A DNA stretch of 64,000 bases. It comes from CAVOEB01 sp965249645 (GTDB lineage Bacteria; Pseudomonadota; Alphaproteobacteria; UBA828; JAPUJA01). The notes below the pieces were generated by a model. The model was not told the origin of the DNA. It saw only the letters and a program-made list of their open reading frames with translations, and did no database searches. This document shows positions 8,723-17,365 of this stretch, piece after piece. Where the stretch lies: positions 310,001-374,000 of the forward strand of contig CBDFML010000010.1 in NCBI GenBank assembly GCA_965249645.1, given 5' to 3'. Made by a program: the position numbers and the translations under genes. The stretch's first letter is position 1. Every line of letters begins with the position of its first letter.

Positions 8723-9837
8723 GCGACGCCATCCAGATTGTCACAATGCCCAAATGGGGACTCTCCATGAAGGAGGGCAAGGTCACCGGCTGGCTGATCG
8801 ATGAGGGCGCGGCGGTCGAATCCGGCGCCGAGCTGGTCGACATCGAGACCGAAAAGATATCGAGCGCGGCCGAGGCGCCGGCGGGCGGCGTGTTGCGCCG
8901 GCGCATCGCCGCGGAGGGCGACGTCCTGCCGGTCTCCGGGCTGCTCGGCATTATCGCCGACGCGAGCGTGCCCGACGCCGATATCGACGCCTTCGTCGCC
9001 GACTTCCAGGCCAACTTCGTGCCGCCTGAGGACGACGACGAGGACACCGGCCCCGCAACCGAGACCGTCGAGATCGACGGCGCGACGGTCCGTTACCTGG
9101 TCAAGGGCGAGGGTGCCGAGACCGTTTTGCTGATCCACGGCTTCGGCGGCGATTTGAACAACTGGCTGTTCAATCACGACGCCCTCGCCGAAGCGCGCAC
9201 GGTCTACGCTCTCGACCTGCCGGGCCACGGCGGCAGCGCCAAGGCGGTCGCCGACGGCTCCGTCGCGGCACTGGCCGGTGCGGTGCACAAATTCATGGAC
9301 GCGCTCGGCATCGAGCAGGCCCATCTGGTCGGCCATTCGCTCGGCGGCGCGGTGGCGCTGGCGTTCGCCCTTGGTCATCCGGGCCGGGCGGCTTCGCTCA
9401 CGCTGATCTGCAGCGCCGGGCTGGGGATTGAGATAAATTCTGAGTATATTCAAGGGTTTATCACATCGGGCCGGCGCAAGGAAATCAAGCCTTGGCTCGA
9501 GCAGCTGTTCGCGGACCCCTCGCTGGTCAGCCGTCAGCTGGTCGACGACATTCTCAAGTTCAAGCGCCTCGACGGCGTGGAAGCGGCGTTGAGCACCATC
9601 GCCGACGGCTTTCTCGCCGACGGCGCCCAATCGATCGTGCTGGCCGATCGCTTGGGCGAAACGGGCGTGCCCGTGCTCGTCGTGTGGGGCGCCGAAGACC
9701 GCATCATCCCGCCCGCCCACGCGCAAGGATTGCCCGACGGGGTAACGGTTGAGATCGTCGCCGGCAGTGGCCATATGGTGCAGATGGAGGCGGCGGGTAC
9801 GGTGAACGGGCTGATCGAAGCCTTTCTCGCCGGCTGA
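8719..9837 (+). CDS. acoC: AcoC: lipoyl-domain E2 fused to an alpha/beta hydrolase fold
   Basis: 372 residues. The N-terminal lipoyl domain carries the lipoate lysine Lys46 in DIETEKISS, with the flanking MPKWGLSMKEGKV. An acidic linker (PPEDDDEDTGP) leads to an alpha/beta-hydrolase domain with the oxyanion strand LLIHGFGG, the nucleophile elbow GHSLGGA, and the acid and His regions (VVWGAEDRIIPP, GSGHMVQME). This lipoyl plus hydrolase layout is typical of AcoC and differs from classic E2 chains, which carry a CAT acyltransferase domain. No dihydrolipoyl dehydrogenase (acoL) gene follows, so E3 must come from elsewhere. Confidence 0.9.
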   Translation: MSDAIQIVTMPKWGLSMKEGKVTGWLIDEGAAVESGAELVDIETEKISSAAEAPAGGVLRRRIAAEGDVLPVSGLLGIIADASVPDADIDAFVADFQANFVPPEDDDEDTGPATETVEIDGATVRYLVKGEGAETVLLIHGFGGDLNNWLFNHDALAEARTVYALDLPGHGGSAKAVADGSVAALAGAVHKFMDALGIEQAHLVGHSLGGAVALAFALGHPGRAASLTLICSAGLGIEINSEYIQGFITSGRRKEIKPWLEQLFADPSLVSRQLVDDILKFKRLDGVEAALSTIADGFLADGAQSIVLADRLGETGVPVLVVWGAEDRIIPPAHAQGLPDGVTVEIVAGSGHMVQMEAAGTVNGLIEAFLAG

Positions 9838-9909
9838 GTGCGGTCGCCGGGCCCCGTAGTTCGCCGGGCGCCCTTTTTTATAGTGGGTATTAATCCGGGC
9901 GAGCCTGTC

Positions 9910-10488
9910 ATGACCGAGACCGACGCCGAAAGCCCGACCCTGCGCGCCGCGCTGGGCGGTGTGGAGGGGTCTGGCGCCGGCGCAGAGCGGGCGGGGCTGC
10001 CCGAGGGATTTTGCGGCGACATCGACATGCGGATCGCACTCGACGGCACCTGGTTCTACCAGGGCACGCCGATCGGACGAAAACCGCTGGTCAAGCTGTT
10101 TTCGACCATCCTCTCGCGTGACGAGGCGGGCGATTACTGGCTCACTACGCCGGTCGAGCGCGCCCGTATCCGGGTCGAGGACGCACCTTTCCTCGCTGTC
10201 GAGATGCGTGTCGAGGGTGCGGGCGAGGGGCAGCAGCTTTCCTTTCGGACCAACGTCGATGACTGGGTCGTTGCGGGGCCGGAGCATGCCATCACACCCC
10301 GCCCGCGGCCCGAAAGCGGCGAGTTCGCGCCCTACCTTCATGTCCGCGGCGGCCTCGACGCGCTGATTGCCCGCGCGGTCTATTACGACCTCGTCGCCCT
10401 GGGGGTCGAGCGCGAGGCCGGCGGCGCTACGGAGTTCGGGGTGTGGAGCGGCGGCCTGTTTTTTCCACTTTCTGTCGGAGCCGGCTGA
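9910..10488 (+). CDS. DUF1285 domain-containing protein
   Basis: 192 residues from the ATG at 9910; the open frame reaches back to the acoC stop but the extra 24 codons have no ribosome site. Conserved landmarks are CGDIDMRIALDGTWFYQGTPIGRKPLVKLF near the start (given here in parts CGDIDMRI and GTWFYQGTPI) and FLAVEMRVEG in the middle. DUF1285 proteins are small cytosolic proteins of unknown function, found with Nudix and CCA-type genes in alphaproteobacteria as here. It begins the downstream run DUF1285 - CoA pyrophosphatase - DUF6111 - CCA enzyme, packed with gaps of 6 bp or less. Confidence 0.85.
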   Translation: MTETDAESPTLRAALGGVEGSGAGAERAGLPEGFCGDIDMRIALDGTWFYQGTPIGRKPLVKLFSTILSRDEAGDYWLTTPVERARIRVEDAPFLAVEMRVEGAGEGQQLSFRTNVDDWVVAGPEHAITPRPRPESGEFAPYLHVRGGLDALIARAVYYDLVALGVEREAGGATEFGVWSGGLFFPLSVGAG

Positions 10489-10494
10489 AGCGCC

Positions 10495-11088
10495 ATGCGC
10501 GAGCAAATCCTGCGCCGGCTTGCCGCCGCGCCCAACTCATCCGAGCCGCGCGGCGACCACGATCTTTCGCCCGACCTCCCGCCGCCTGCTGCCCCGACGC
10601 CGGCAGCGGTGCTGCTGCCCCTGATCGAGCATCGGGGCGGGCTCACCCTGGTGTTCACCGAGCGCACCGATCACCTGCCCGACCATCCGGGCCAGGTCGC
10701 GTTTCCCGGCGGCCGGGCGGAACCGGGCGATCGCGATCCGGCGGCGACGGCGCTGCGCGAGGCTCACGAGGAGGTCGGTCTGGCGCCCGGGCGGGTCGAG
10801 CTCGCGGGCCATCTCGGGCCCTACGTCACGGGCACGGGCTTTCACATCACGCCGGTGGTCGGTTTCGTTCGCCCGCCGGTCGAATTTACGCCTGACCCCT
10901 ACGAGGTCGCCGAGGTTTTCGAGGTTCCACTCGATTTTCTGCTCGATCCCGCCAACCGCAAGATCGAGAGCACCTTCTGGAAGGGCCGCGAACGCGACTA
11001 TTACGTCTTCGACTACGATGGGCATACTATCTGGGGCGTCACTGCCGGCATCCTGGTCGGCTTCTGCGACCTCGTAAGTGAGACGTAA
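10495..11088 (+). CDS. CoA pyrophosphatase (Nudix family, NudL-like)
   Basis: 197 residues. It has the CoA-pyrophosphatase pattern in which LPDHPGQVAFPGGR precedes the Nudix box (GGRAEPGDRDPAATALREAH then EEVGL). These enzymes split CoA and CoA esters to 3',5'-ADP and phosphopantetheine. The C-terminal half has the usual GTGFHITPVVGFV and FEVPLDFLLD strands. It starts 6 bp after DUF1285 and its TAA overlaps the next ATG by one base. Confidence 0.88.
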   Translation: MREQILRRLAAAPNSSEPRGDHDLSPDLPPPAAPTPAAVLLPLIEHRGGLTLVFTERTDHLPDHPGQVAFPGGRAEPGDRDPAATALREAHEEVGLAPGRVELAGHLGPYVTGTGFHITPVVGFVRPPVEFTPDPYEVAEVFEVPLDFLLDPANRKIESTFWKGRERDYYVFDYDGHTIWGVTAGILVGFCDLVSET

Positions 11089-11360
11089 TGGTCAAATCGG
11101 TCCTGCTCCATATCGGCCTGTTGCTGCTCCCGTCGGCGCTCTTTCTCGCCTGGCTGTTCGTCTTCCGCCGTCACGCGATAGCCGCGCTCAAGCGTTGGCA
11201 CCTGCCCGACGGCCCGTGGATGTGGTTGACGCTCGGCGGTCTCGTCTTGGTCTGCGCCAGCCTCGTGACCCTCGCGCTGACCGACGGATTCGACAGGGAC
11301 ACAACCTACGAGCCGGCGCGCTATGAGGAGGGCGAGCTGATCCCCGGGCGCACGGAATAA
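11088..11360 (+). CDS. DUF6111 family small membrane protein
   Basis: 90 residues with two hydrophobic helices (about residues 6-26, HIGLLLLPSALFLAWLFVF, and 45-64, WLTLGGLVLVCASLVTLAL) separated by a basic loop, and an acidic soluble tail ending ELIPGRTE. The order with CoA pyrophosphatase before and a CCA-type nucleotidyltransferase after is a recurrent alphaproteobacterial arrangement. Function unknown. Translationally coupled at both ends. Confidence 0.8.
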   Translation: MVKSVLLHIGLLLLPSALFLAWLFVFRRHAIAALKRWHLPDGPWMWLTLGGLVLVCASLVTLALTDGFDRDTTYEPARYEEGELIPGRTE

Positions 11361-11365
11361 GACGT

Positions 11366-12613
11366 ATGAACGCCGCCTCGCGCATCGACCCACCCGCCTG
11401 GATGACCGGGTCCGAGGCGCGCTGCGTGCTCGACGCGCTGGGCGCAAACGGCGCGCCTGCCCGCTTCGTCGGTGGCTGCGTGCGCGACGCCATCCTCGTC
11501 CTCGCCGTGACCGACATCGACATTGCGACCCCCGAGCCGCCCGGGCAGGTTGTCGCCCTGCTCGACAAGGCCGGTATCCGGCATATCCCGACGGGGCTCG
11601 CCCACGGCACGGTGACCGCGCTGGTGAACCCGCGTCGGTTCGAGATCACCACGCTGCGCCACGACGTGAAGACCTTCGGGCGCCATGCCGAGGTCGCCTT
11701 CCACGACGACTGGGAGGCGGACGCGTCGCGTCGCGACCTGACCATCAATGCGATGTCCTGCACGAGAGACGGCGAGATTTACGACTATGTCGGCGGGCTC
11801 GGAGATCTGGCGGCGGGGCGTGTCCGCTTCGTGGGCAATGCCGCCACGCGCATCGAGGAAGATCACCTGCGCCTGCTCCGATTTTTTCGCTTCTACGCCC
11901 ATTACGGCACGTCGCCGCCGGATAGCGACGCATTGGACGCCTGCCGGACCTGGGCGGGGTCGCTGGCCAAGTTGTCGGGCGAGCGGATTGCGAAGGAGAC
12001 GCTGCTGCTGCTTGCCGCACCCGAGCCGGGGCCGGTGCTGGCGCTGATGGCCGAGACCGGCGTGCTGGCCGAGCTCCTGCCCGAAGCAACCGGCGGCACT
12101 GGTCTGCTCGACGCGCTGGTCGCGCTCGAGGCGGAGCCCGACGGCCTGCGCCGCCTGGCGGCGCTGCTGGCCGAAGCCGGAGCGGACGAGACGGCGGCGC
12201 GCGCGGTGGCCGGGCGTTGGCGGCTGTCAAACGCGCAAGGAGAGCGTCTGGCGGCGCTTGTGGCGCCCGCGCAGCGGGTCGGGCGGGACGATTCGCCCGC
12301 TATCCAGCGCGCGCGGCTCTACCGCGAGGGCGCGGAACGGGTGAGGGACGTAACCCTGCTTGCCTGGGCCGCGACGCGTGCGAGCGGCGAGGATGCGGCG
12401 TTTTGCGCGCTTCTTGCGCTGGCCGATGGCTGGGCGCCTGTCGAGCTGCCCGTGGGCGGTGCCGACGTGATCGCGCTGGGCGTGCCCGCCGGCCCCGAGG
12501 TGGGGGCCATCCTTGCCGAGGTCGAAGCCTGGTGGATCGAGCATGATTTCCAGCCCGACCACGGCGCGGTGTTGGGCGAGCTTGCCACGCGCATCGCCAC
12601 CCGGCGGCACTGA
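11366..12613 (+). CDS. cca: CCA tRNA nucleotidyltransferase / poly(A) polymerase family protein
   Basis: 415 residues of the class II nucleotidyltransferase family. The catalytic strand has GGCVRDAIL then DIDIATP with the paired aspartates, and the template region shows RRDLTINAMS and EEDHLRLLRFFRFYA. The enzyme adds or repairs the 3' CCA of tRNA; some relatives in alphaproteobacteria could add poly(A), and sequence alone does not separate them. Ends 15 bp from the convergent hemF stop. Confidence 0.85.
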   Translation: MNAASRIDPPAWMTGSEARCVLDALGANGAPARFVGGCVRDAILVLAVTDIDIATPEPPGQVVALLDKAGIRHIPTGLAHGTVTALVNPRRFEITTLRHDVKTFGRHAEVAFHDDWEADASRRDLTINAMSCTRDGEIYDYVGGLGDLAAGRVRFVGNAATRIEEDHLRLLRFFRFYAHYGTSPPDSDALDACRTWAGSLAKLSGERIAKETLLLLAAPEPGPVLALMAETGVLAELLPEATGGTGLLDALVALEAEPDGLRRLAALLAEAGADETAARAVAGRWRLSNAQGERLAALVAPAQRVGRDDSPAIQRARLYREGAERVRDVTLLAWAATRASGEDAAFCALLALADGWAPVELPVGGADVIALGVPAGPEVGAILAEVEAWWIEHDFQPDHGAVLGELATRIATRRH

Positions 12614-12628
12614 GAGTATCTGCGAGGC

Positions 12629-13522
12629 TTACGGCCAGCGGGCCTCGGGCGGCATGGACATGAGGATTGCCTCGACGTTTCCGCCGGTGCGCAGGCCGAA
12701 CTGGGTGCCCCGGTCGTAGAGCAGGTTGAATTCCACGTAGCGGCTGCGCCGGACGAGTTGGTGGCTGCGCTCCGCGTCGGTCCAGGGCTCGTACATGCGG
12801 CGGCGCACGATCTCGGGATAACTGCCGAGGAAGGCCTGCCCGACCGCGCGGGTGAAGGCGAAGTCCGCGTCCCAGTCGCCGCTATGGAGGTAGTCGTAAA
12901 AGATGCCGCCAACACCGCGGGGTTCATTGCGGTGAGGCAGGAAAAAATACTCATCGGCCCATTGCTTGAAGTCGGGGTAATAGGCCGGGTCGTGAGCGTC
13001 GCAGGCGGCACGACACGCGGCGTGGAAGCTCTCCGTATCGGCTGCCTCGGGAACCATGGGGGTAAGGTCCATGCCGCCGCCGAACCAACGGGTCGAGGTG
13101 ACGATGTGGCGGGTGTTCATATGCACCGCGGGCACCTTGGGCGAGCGCATATGGGCGACCAGCGAGATACCCGCAGCCCAGAACCGGGGATCGGCCTCGG
13201 CGCCGGGGACGGCGGCGCGGAACTCGGGCGAGAATTCGCCGTGGACCACGGAGACGTTGACGCCGACTTTTTCGAAGACCCGCCCGCGCATCACCGCCAT
13301 GACGCCGCCACCGCCCTCGGGGCGGTCCCAGGCGGTGCGCTCGAAACGCCCGGGCGGCTGTGCCCGGTGGGGTGTTTCGGGGCCGTCGGCCAACGCGTCC
13401 TCCAAGCCCTCGAAAGCGCCGCAGATGGCGTCGCGAAGCTCGGCAAACCAGGCGGCCGCCCGGTCTTTCTGCGCATCCGTGGAACGGCCGGGGGGCAGGG
13501 CAGGGATCGGGCGAGGGGTCAT
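12629..13522 (-). CDS. hemF: Oxygen-dependent coproporphyrinogen III oxidase
   Basis: 297 residues from the ATG at 13522, overlapping the trmL stop as ATGA. HemF converts coproporphyrinogen III to protoporphyrinogen IX using O2. Family markers include GVNVSVVHGEFSP, MNTRHIVTSTRWFGGGMDLTP (shown as RHIVTSTRWFGGG and MDLTP), KQWADEYFFLPHRNE, RGVGGIFYDYL and the C-terminal RYVEFNLLYDRGTQFGL. Its presence indicates aerobic heme synthesis. A long open frame over the same bases joins trmL and hemF in the wrong register and was ignored. Confidence 0.93.
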   Translation of the reverse strand: MTPRPIPALPPGRSTDAQKDRAAAWFAELRDAICGAFEGLEDALADGPETPHRAQPPGRFERTAWDRPEGGGGVMAVMRGRVFEKVGVNVSVVHGEFSPEFRAAVPGAEADPRFWAAGISLVAHMRSPKVPAVHMNTRHIVTSTRWFGGGMDLTPMVPEAADTESFHAACRAACDAHDPAYYPDFKQWADEYFFLPHRNEPRGVGGIFYDYLHSGDWDADFAFTRAVGQAFLGSYPEIVRRRMYEPWTDAERSHQLVRRSRYVEFNLLYDRGTQFGLRTGGNVEAILMSMPPEARWP

Positions 13523-13998
13523 GATGGAACAAGTCTTTCGAAACCGCCGGTCTGGCGCAACGCCTCGCCCGCCACGATAGCGAGCGCGGTGGCGACATTG
13601 AGCGAGCGGGCCTCGGCAAGCATGGGCACCCGAAGTCGCGCATCGGCGGCGGCGTGAACCGTGTCGGGAACGCCCGCGCTTTCGCGTCCGACCATCAGGT
13701 CGTCGCCGGGCAGGAACCGGAAGTCCGTGTGAGCCGTCTCGCCCCGGGTGGTCAACAGGACGAGCCGGTCTGCCGTGGGCTCGCGGTCCTGGCGGGCATC
13801 GAGATAAGCGGACCAGGAGGCGTGGCGGGTAAGATCGAGGCGATCGAGATAGTCCATGCCCGCGCGTCGCACGCCGCCGTCGGCAAGAGCAAAGCCACAG
13901 GGCTCGATGAGATCGACGGGCAGATCGAGGCAGGCGGCCATGCGCATCAGGGCACCGGCGTTGGGCGCGATGTCGGGTTGGTAGAGCACGAGGCGCAT
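13519..13998 (-). CDS. trmL: tRNA (cytidine(34)-2'-O)-methyltransferase, SPOUT family
   Basis: 159 residues, the usual TrmL size with no extra RNA-binding domain. It begins MRLVLYQPDIAPNAGALMR, with the SPOUT knot motifs DDLMVGRESAGVP and RSLNVATALAIVAGEAL. TrmL methylates the wobble base of tRNA-Leu isoacceptors. It is the first gene of the trmL-hemF pair and is divergent from petABC across a 197-bp spacer. Confidence 0.9.
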   Translation of the reverse strand: MRLVLYQPDIAPNAGALMRMAACLDLPVDLIEPCGFALADGGVRRAGMDYLDRLDLTRHASWSAYLDARQDREPTADRLVLLTTRGETAHTDFRFLPGDDLMVGRESAGVPDTVHAAADARLRVPMLAEARSLNVATALAIVAGEALRQTGGFERLVPS

Positions 13999-14026
13999 GG
14001 GGGATAAAAAACGCTATCAGTACGAT

Positions 14027-14054
14027 TTGCAAGAGCGGCGATTTCAGCTATACG
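14027..14054 (+). promoter_or_regulatory. Candidate promoter for petABC
   Basis: TTGCAA at 14027-14032 and TATACG at 14049-14054 are separated by 16 bp, each matching the sigma-70 consensus at four of six positions. It lies 142 bp before petA in the trmL/petA divergent spacer, leaving a leader of about 135 bases. No other box of similar quality faces petA. Confidence 0.35.
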
Positions 14055-14195
14055 AAGCCTCAGACACAGGAGGGGTAATCCATATTCTCGACCTGCGCAC
14101 GGGATCAGCTTGAGGTCGCTTTGACGTGTGCACGGTTCTTCCTTACCCAATGGCGCGAAGAATGGCGCAATCCGGCGCTGAAGAAAAGGTGAACC

Positions 14196-14753
14196 ATGGC
14201 TGAAACGGCACCGGCGGGCGCAGACGCAACGCCGCCCGAGGGCGAGAGTCGGCGGGATTTTCTCGTTATTGCGGGAGCCACGATGGGTCTGGCGGCGGTG
14301 ATCGGCGTGACCTGGCCGCTGGTCGAGACCATGCAGCCCTCGGCGGATGTGCTGGCGCTGTCTTCGACCGAAGTGGATCTTTCGCCCATCGAGGTCGGCC
14401 AGAGCATCACCGTGAAATGGCGCGGCAAACCCGTCTTTATCCGCCGGCGCTCCGAAGAAGAAATCGCGCTGGCGCAGGACGTCGACCTCGACGACCTGAG
14501 CGACCCCCAGGCCGACACTGAGCGGGCGCGAAACCCGGAATGGCTGATCCTGGTGGGCATTTGCACCCATCTGGGCTGCATCCCGCTGGGCCAGAAGGGC
14601 AGCGACCCGCGGGGTGACTGGGGCGGCTGGTTCTGCCCCTGCCACGGCAGCCATTACGATACGTCGGGCCGCATCCGCAAGGGTCCCGCGCCGACCAACC
14701 TCGAGGTGCCCGAGTACGAGTTCCTCGACGAGACGACGGTCAGGATCGGATAA
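14196..14753 (+). CDS. petA: Ubiquinol-cytochrome c reductase iron-sulfur subunit (Rieske protein)
   Basis: 185 residues. The N-terminal twin-arginine signal is SRRDFLVIAGATMG and acts as the membrane anchor. The [2Fe-2S] ligands are Cys123 and His125 (CTHLGC) and Cys147 and His150 (CPCHGSH), with Cys128 and Cys149 placed for the disulfide. It carries electrons from ubiquinol at the Qo site to cytochrome c1. First gene of petABC; petB follows after 12 bp. Confidence 0.95.
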   Translation: MAETAPAGADATPPEGESRRDFLVIAGATMGLAAVIGVTWPLVETMQPSADVLALSSTEVDLSPIEVGQSITVKWRGKPVFIRRRSEEEIALAQDVDLDDLSDPQADTERARNPEWLILVGICTHLGCIPLGQKGSDPRGDWGGWFCPCHGSHYDTSGRIRKGPAPTNLEVPEYEFLDETTVRIG

Positions 14754-14765
14754 CGGGGCGGCACC

Positions 14766-16001
14766 ATGGGTCTTGCACATTCACAGAACAAAGTGGTCCG
14801 CTGGATCGAATACCGGTTGCCGGTGTTCGCCTTCCTCGATCACCAGTTGATCGACTATCCGACGCCGCGAAACCTCAACTACTGGTGGAACATGGGGTCG
14901 CTGGCGGGGATCATGTTGATGGTCCAGATCGTCACCGGCATCATCCTGGCGATGCATTACATGCCCCACGCGGACCTCGCGTTCGGTTCCGTCGAACACA
15001 TCATGCGCGACGTGAACTGGGGCTGGATGCTGCGCTACCTGCACGCCAACGGCGGCTCGATGTTCTTCGCGGTGGTCTATATCCATCTGTTCCGGGGTCT
15101 GTATTACGGCTCCTACAAGGCGCCGCGCGAAATCCTCTGGTGGATGGGAGTGGCTATCCTGCTGGTCATGATGATGACGGCGTTCATGGGCTATGTGCTG
15201 CCCTGGGGCCAGATGAGCTTCTGGGCCGCGACCGTGATTACCAACCTGTTCACCGCCATCCCCTGGATCGGCGAAGACCTGACGATCTGGCTGTGGGGCG
15301 GCTATTCGGTCGACCAGCCGCTGCTCAGCCGCTTCTACAGCCTGCACTACCTGATGCCCTTCGTCCTCGTCGGCATCGTGTTCGTCCATCTCTGGGCGCT
15401 GCACACCCACGGCTCGAACAACCCGCTGGGCGTCGACATCAAGCGGTCGCAGGACAAGATTCCGTTCCATCCCTACTACACGGTCAAGGACCTGTTCGGG
15501 ATGGGCGTGATGTTCTTCATCCTCGCGCTGTTCACCTTCTTCCTGCCCAACTACCTGGGCGAGGTGATCAACTACATCCCGGCGAACCCGCTGCAAACCC
15601 CGCCGCATATCGTGCCGGAATGGTACTTCCTGCCCTTCTACGCGATTCTGCGCGCGGTGCCCGATAAGCTGGGCGGCGTCATCGCCATGGCGCTCTCGAT
15701 TCTGATCCTGTTCGTACTGCCCTGGCTCGACACCTCGAAAGTGCGGAGCGCGAAGTTCCGGCCCATCTACAAGCAGTTCTTCTGGCTCTTCCTGGCCGAC
15801 TGCGTGGTGCTGGGCTGGGTCGGCGCCAATCCGCCCGAAGGCATGTTCATCCTGATCGGCCGGCTCGCGACCGCCTATTACTTTGCCCATTTCATCATCC
15901 TGATGCCGCTGATCGGCTGGTTCGAGAAGCCACGGCCCGTGCCCGAACATATCGGCAAGCCGGTGCTCAAGCGGGGCGCCGGCGGGGAGGGCTCGTCATG
16001 A
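14766..16001 (+). CDS. petB: Cytochrome b of the bc1 complex
   Basis: 411 residues with eight predicted membrane segments. Heme-ligand histidines lie in the second helix region (MHYMPHADLAFGSVEH and HANGGSMFFAVVYIHLFRG) and the fourth (HYLMPFVLVGIVFVHLWALHTHGS). The Qo-site motif is present as PEWYFLPFYAILRA. Full-length unsplit cytochrome b, as expected of a proteobacterial bc1 rather than a b6/subunit IV pair. Its TGA overlaps the petC ATG as ATGA. Confidence 0.96.
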   Translation: MGLAHSQNKVVRWIEYRLPVFAFLDHQLIDYPTPRNLNYWWNMGSLAGIMLMVQIVTGIILAMHYMPHADLAFGSVEHIMRDVNWGWMLRYLHANGGSMFFAVVYIHLFRGLYYGSYKAPREILWWMGVAILLVMMMTAFMGYVLPWGQMSFWAATVITNLFTAIPWIGEDLTIWLWGGYSVDQPLLSRFYSLHYLMPFVLVGIVFVHLWALHTHGSNNPLGVDIKRSQDKIPFHPYYTVKDLFGMGVMFFILALFTFFLPNYLGEVINYIPANPLQTPPHIVPEWYFLPFYAILRAVPDKLGGVIAMALSILILFVLPWLDTSKVRSAKFRPIYKQFFWLFLADCVVLGWVGANPPEGMFILIGRLATAYYFAHFIILMPLIGWFEKPRPVPEHIGKPVLKRGAGGEGSS

Positions 16002-16777
16002 AGCGGTTGATGACGGGCGGCTTGGCCGCGCTGGCGACGGCGGGGGTTTTGCTCTGGGGCGGCTCGGCGCTGGCCTCGGGCGGGGAGGCCGTTGATCTCA
16101 AGGATCACGACTGGCCCCATGCGGGCGTGTTCGGCACTTTCGACCGGGCGCAGCTGCAGCGCGGCTGGCAGGTTTATTCCGAGGTCTGCGCGGGTTGTCA
16201 CGCGATGGAGTATCTCGCCTTCCGCAACCTGACCGCGATCGGGTTTTCCGAGGACGAGGTCAAGGAAATCGCCGCGGACTACGACGTGGAGGATGGGCCG
16301 GACGAGTTCGGCGACATGTTCGATCGTTCGGCGCGGCCGTCGGATTATTTCCCGAGTCCGTTTCCCAACGAGCAGGCGGCGCGCTATTCGAACAACGGCG
16401 CCCTGCCGCCCGACCTCTCGCTCATCATCAAGGCGCGCGAGCACGGCCTGGATTACAGCTATTCGCTGCTCACGGGCTACGAGGACGAACCGCCCCGTGA
16501 TTTCGAGCTAAACGAAGGGATGAGCTACAACCCCTATTTCGCGGGCAGCCAGATCGCCATGCCGCCGCCGCTGTTCGAGGAACTGGTCGAGTACGAAGAC
16601 GGCACCTATGCCTCGGTCGATCAGATGGCCGAGGACGTCACCGTGTTCCTGAACTGGATCGCCGAGCCCAAAATGGAGTTGCGCAAGAAGGTGGGGCTAA
16701 AAGTTCTGATCTTCCTTGCTGCCTTCTCGGCGCTGTTCTTCGCCCTCAAGATGCGGGTCTGGGCAAAGCTGCACTAG
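15998..16777 (+). CDS. petC: Cytochrome c1 of the bc1 complex
   Basis: 259 residues: signal peptide through ALASGG (about residue 29), heme c motif CAGCH at 64-68, the region MPPPLFEELVEYEDG containing the likely Met ligand, and a C-terminal membrane anchor VLIFLAAFSALFFALKMRVW. It receives electrons from the Rieske protein in the periplasm and passes them to soluble or membrane cytochrome c. Last gene of petABC. Confidence 0.95.
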   Translation: MKRLMTGGLAALATAGVLLWGGSALASGGEAVDLKDHDWPHAGVFGTFDRAQLQRGWQVYSEVCAGCHAMEYLAFRNLTAIGFSEDEVKEIAADYDVEDGPDEFGDMFDRSARPSDYFPSPFPNEQAARYSNNGALPPDLSLIIKAREHGLDYSYSLLTGYEDEPPRDFELNEGMSYNPYFAGSQIAMPPPLFEELVEYEDGTYASVDQMAEDVTVFLNWIAEPKMELRKKVGLKVLIFLAAFSALFFALKMRVWAKLH

Positions 16778-16873
16778 GGCCGCTGGCCGATTCGGTTCTA
16801 AAGAGGTGCTTTCGCGGTCTTGATCTGAGGTCCGTCCCAGACGCGGTCGCCCCCGAGCGATAATCGAACCGGC

Positions 16874-17344
16874 ATGGATATTCCTGAGCGCGTACAAAGC
16901 TTTTGGGCTGGGTTCCTGGCGGAATCCGATCGACGCCAGGACACGCCTCTCTACGACGTATTTCATTTCGACGATAACGAGGCCGGTGCAAATGAGCTCG
17001 CCGTGCTTGTATTGCACGGAACCAAGGTCGCGACCGCGTCCCTGCTGTGGGAATATGACGGCGAGGACAGGCGCGCTCCCCAACCGGGCGATTTTAGCGT
17101 GGTGATCGATTGGCAGGGATCGCCGCTGTGCGTGATCGAAACAACGGATGTGGACGTTTTCGCCTTCGACGACGTCGGTGAGGACTTCGCCGCCGCGGAA
17201 GGGGAAGGCGATCTGTCGTTAGGCTATTGGAAAGAGGGCCATTGGTCGTATTTTGGACCCCTGTGTGAAAAATTGGGACGACAGATGTCGCCCAAAATGC
17301 CCGTTGTGTGCGAGCGCTTTCGGGTCGCTTTTGTTCCACAATAG
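16874..17344 (+). CDS. ASCH domain-containing protein
   Basis: 156 residues. ASCH features: WAGFLAESDR helix, ELAVLVLHGTKVATASLLWEY with the Gly-Thr-Lys that starts the fold, QPGDFSVVIDWQGSPLCVIET strand (shown in part), and late FRVAFVPQ. ASCH proteins resemble PUA domains and are thought to bind RNA or to act as small hydrolases. The gene stands alone 96 bp after petC, upstream of a methyltransferase gene. Confidence 0.82.
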   Translation: MDIPERVQSFWAGFLAESDRRQDTPLYDVFHFDDNEAGANELAVLVLHGTKVATASLLWEYDGEDRRAPQPGDFSVVIDWQGSPLCVIETTDVDVFAFDDVGEDFAAAEGEGDLSLGYWKEGHWSYFGPLCEKLGRQMSPKMPVVCERFRVAFVPQ

Positions 17345-17365
17345 GCGGTTGAGTAGAGTGGGCTG

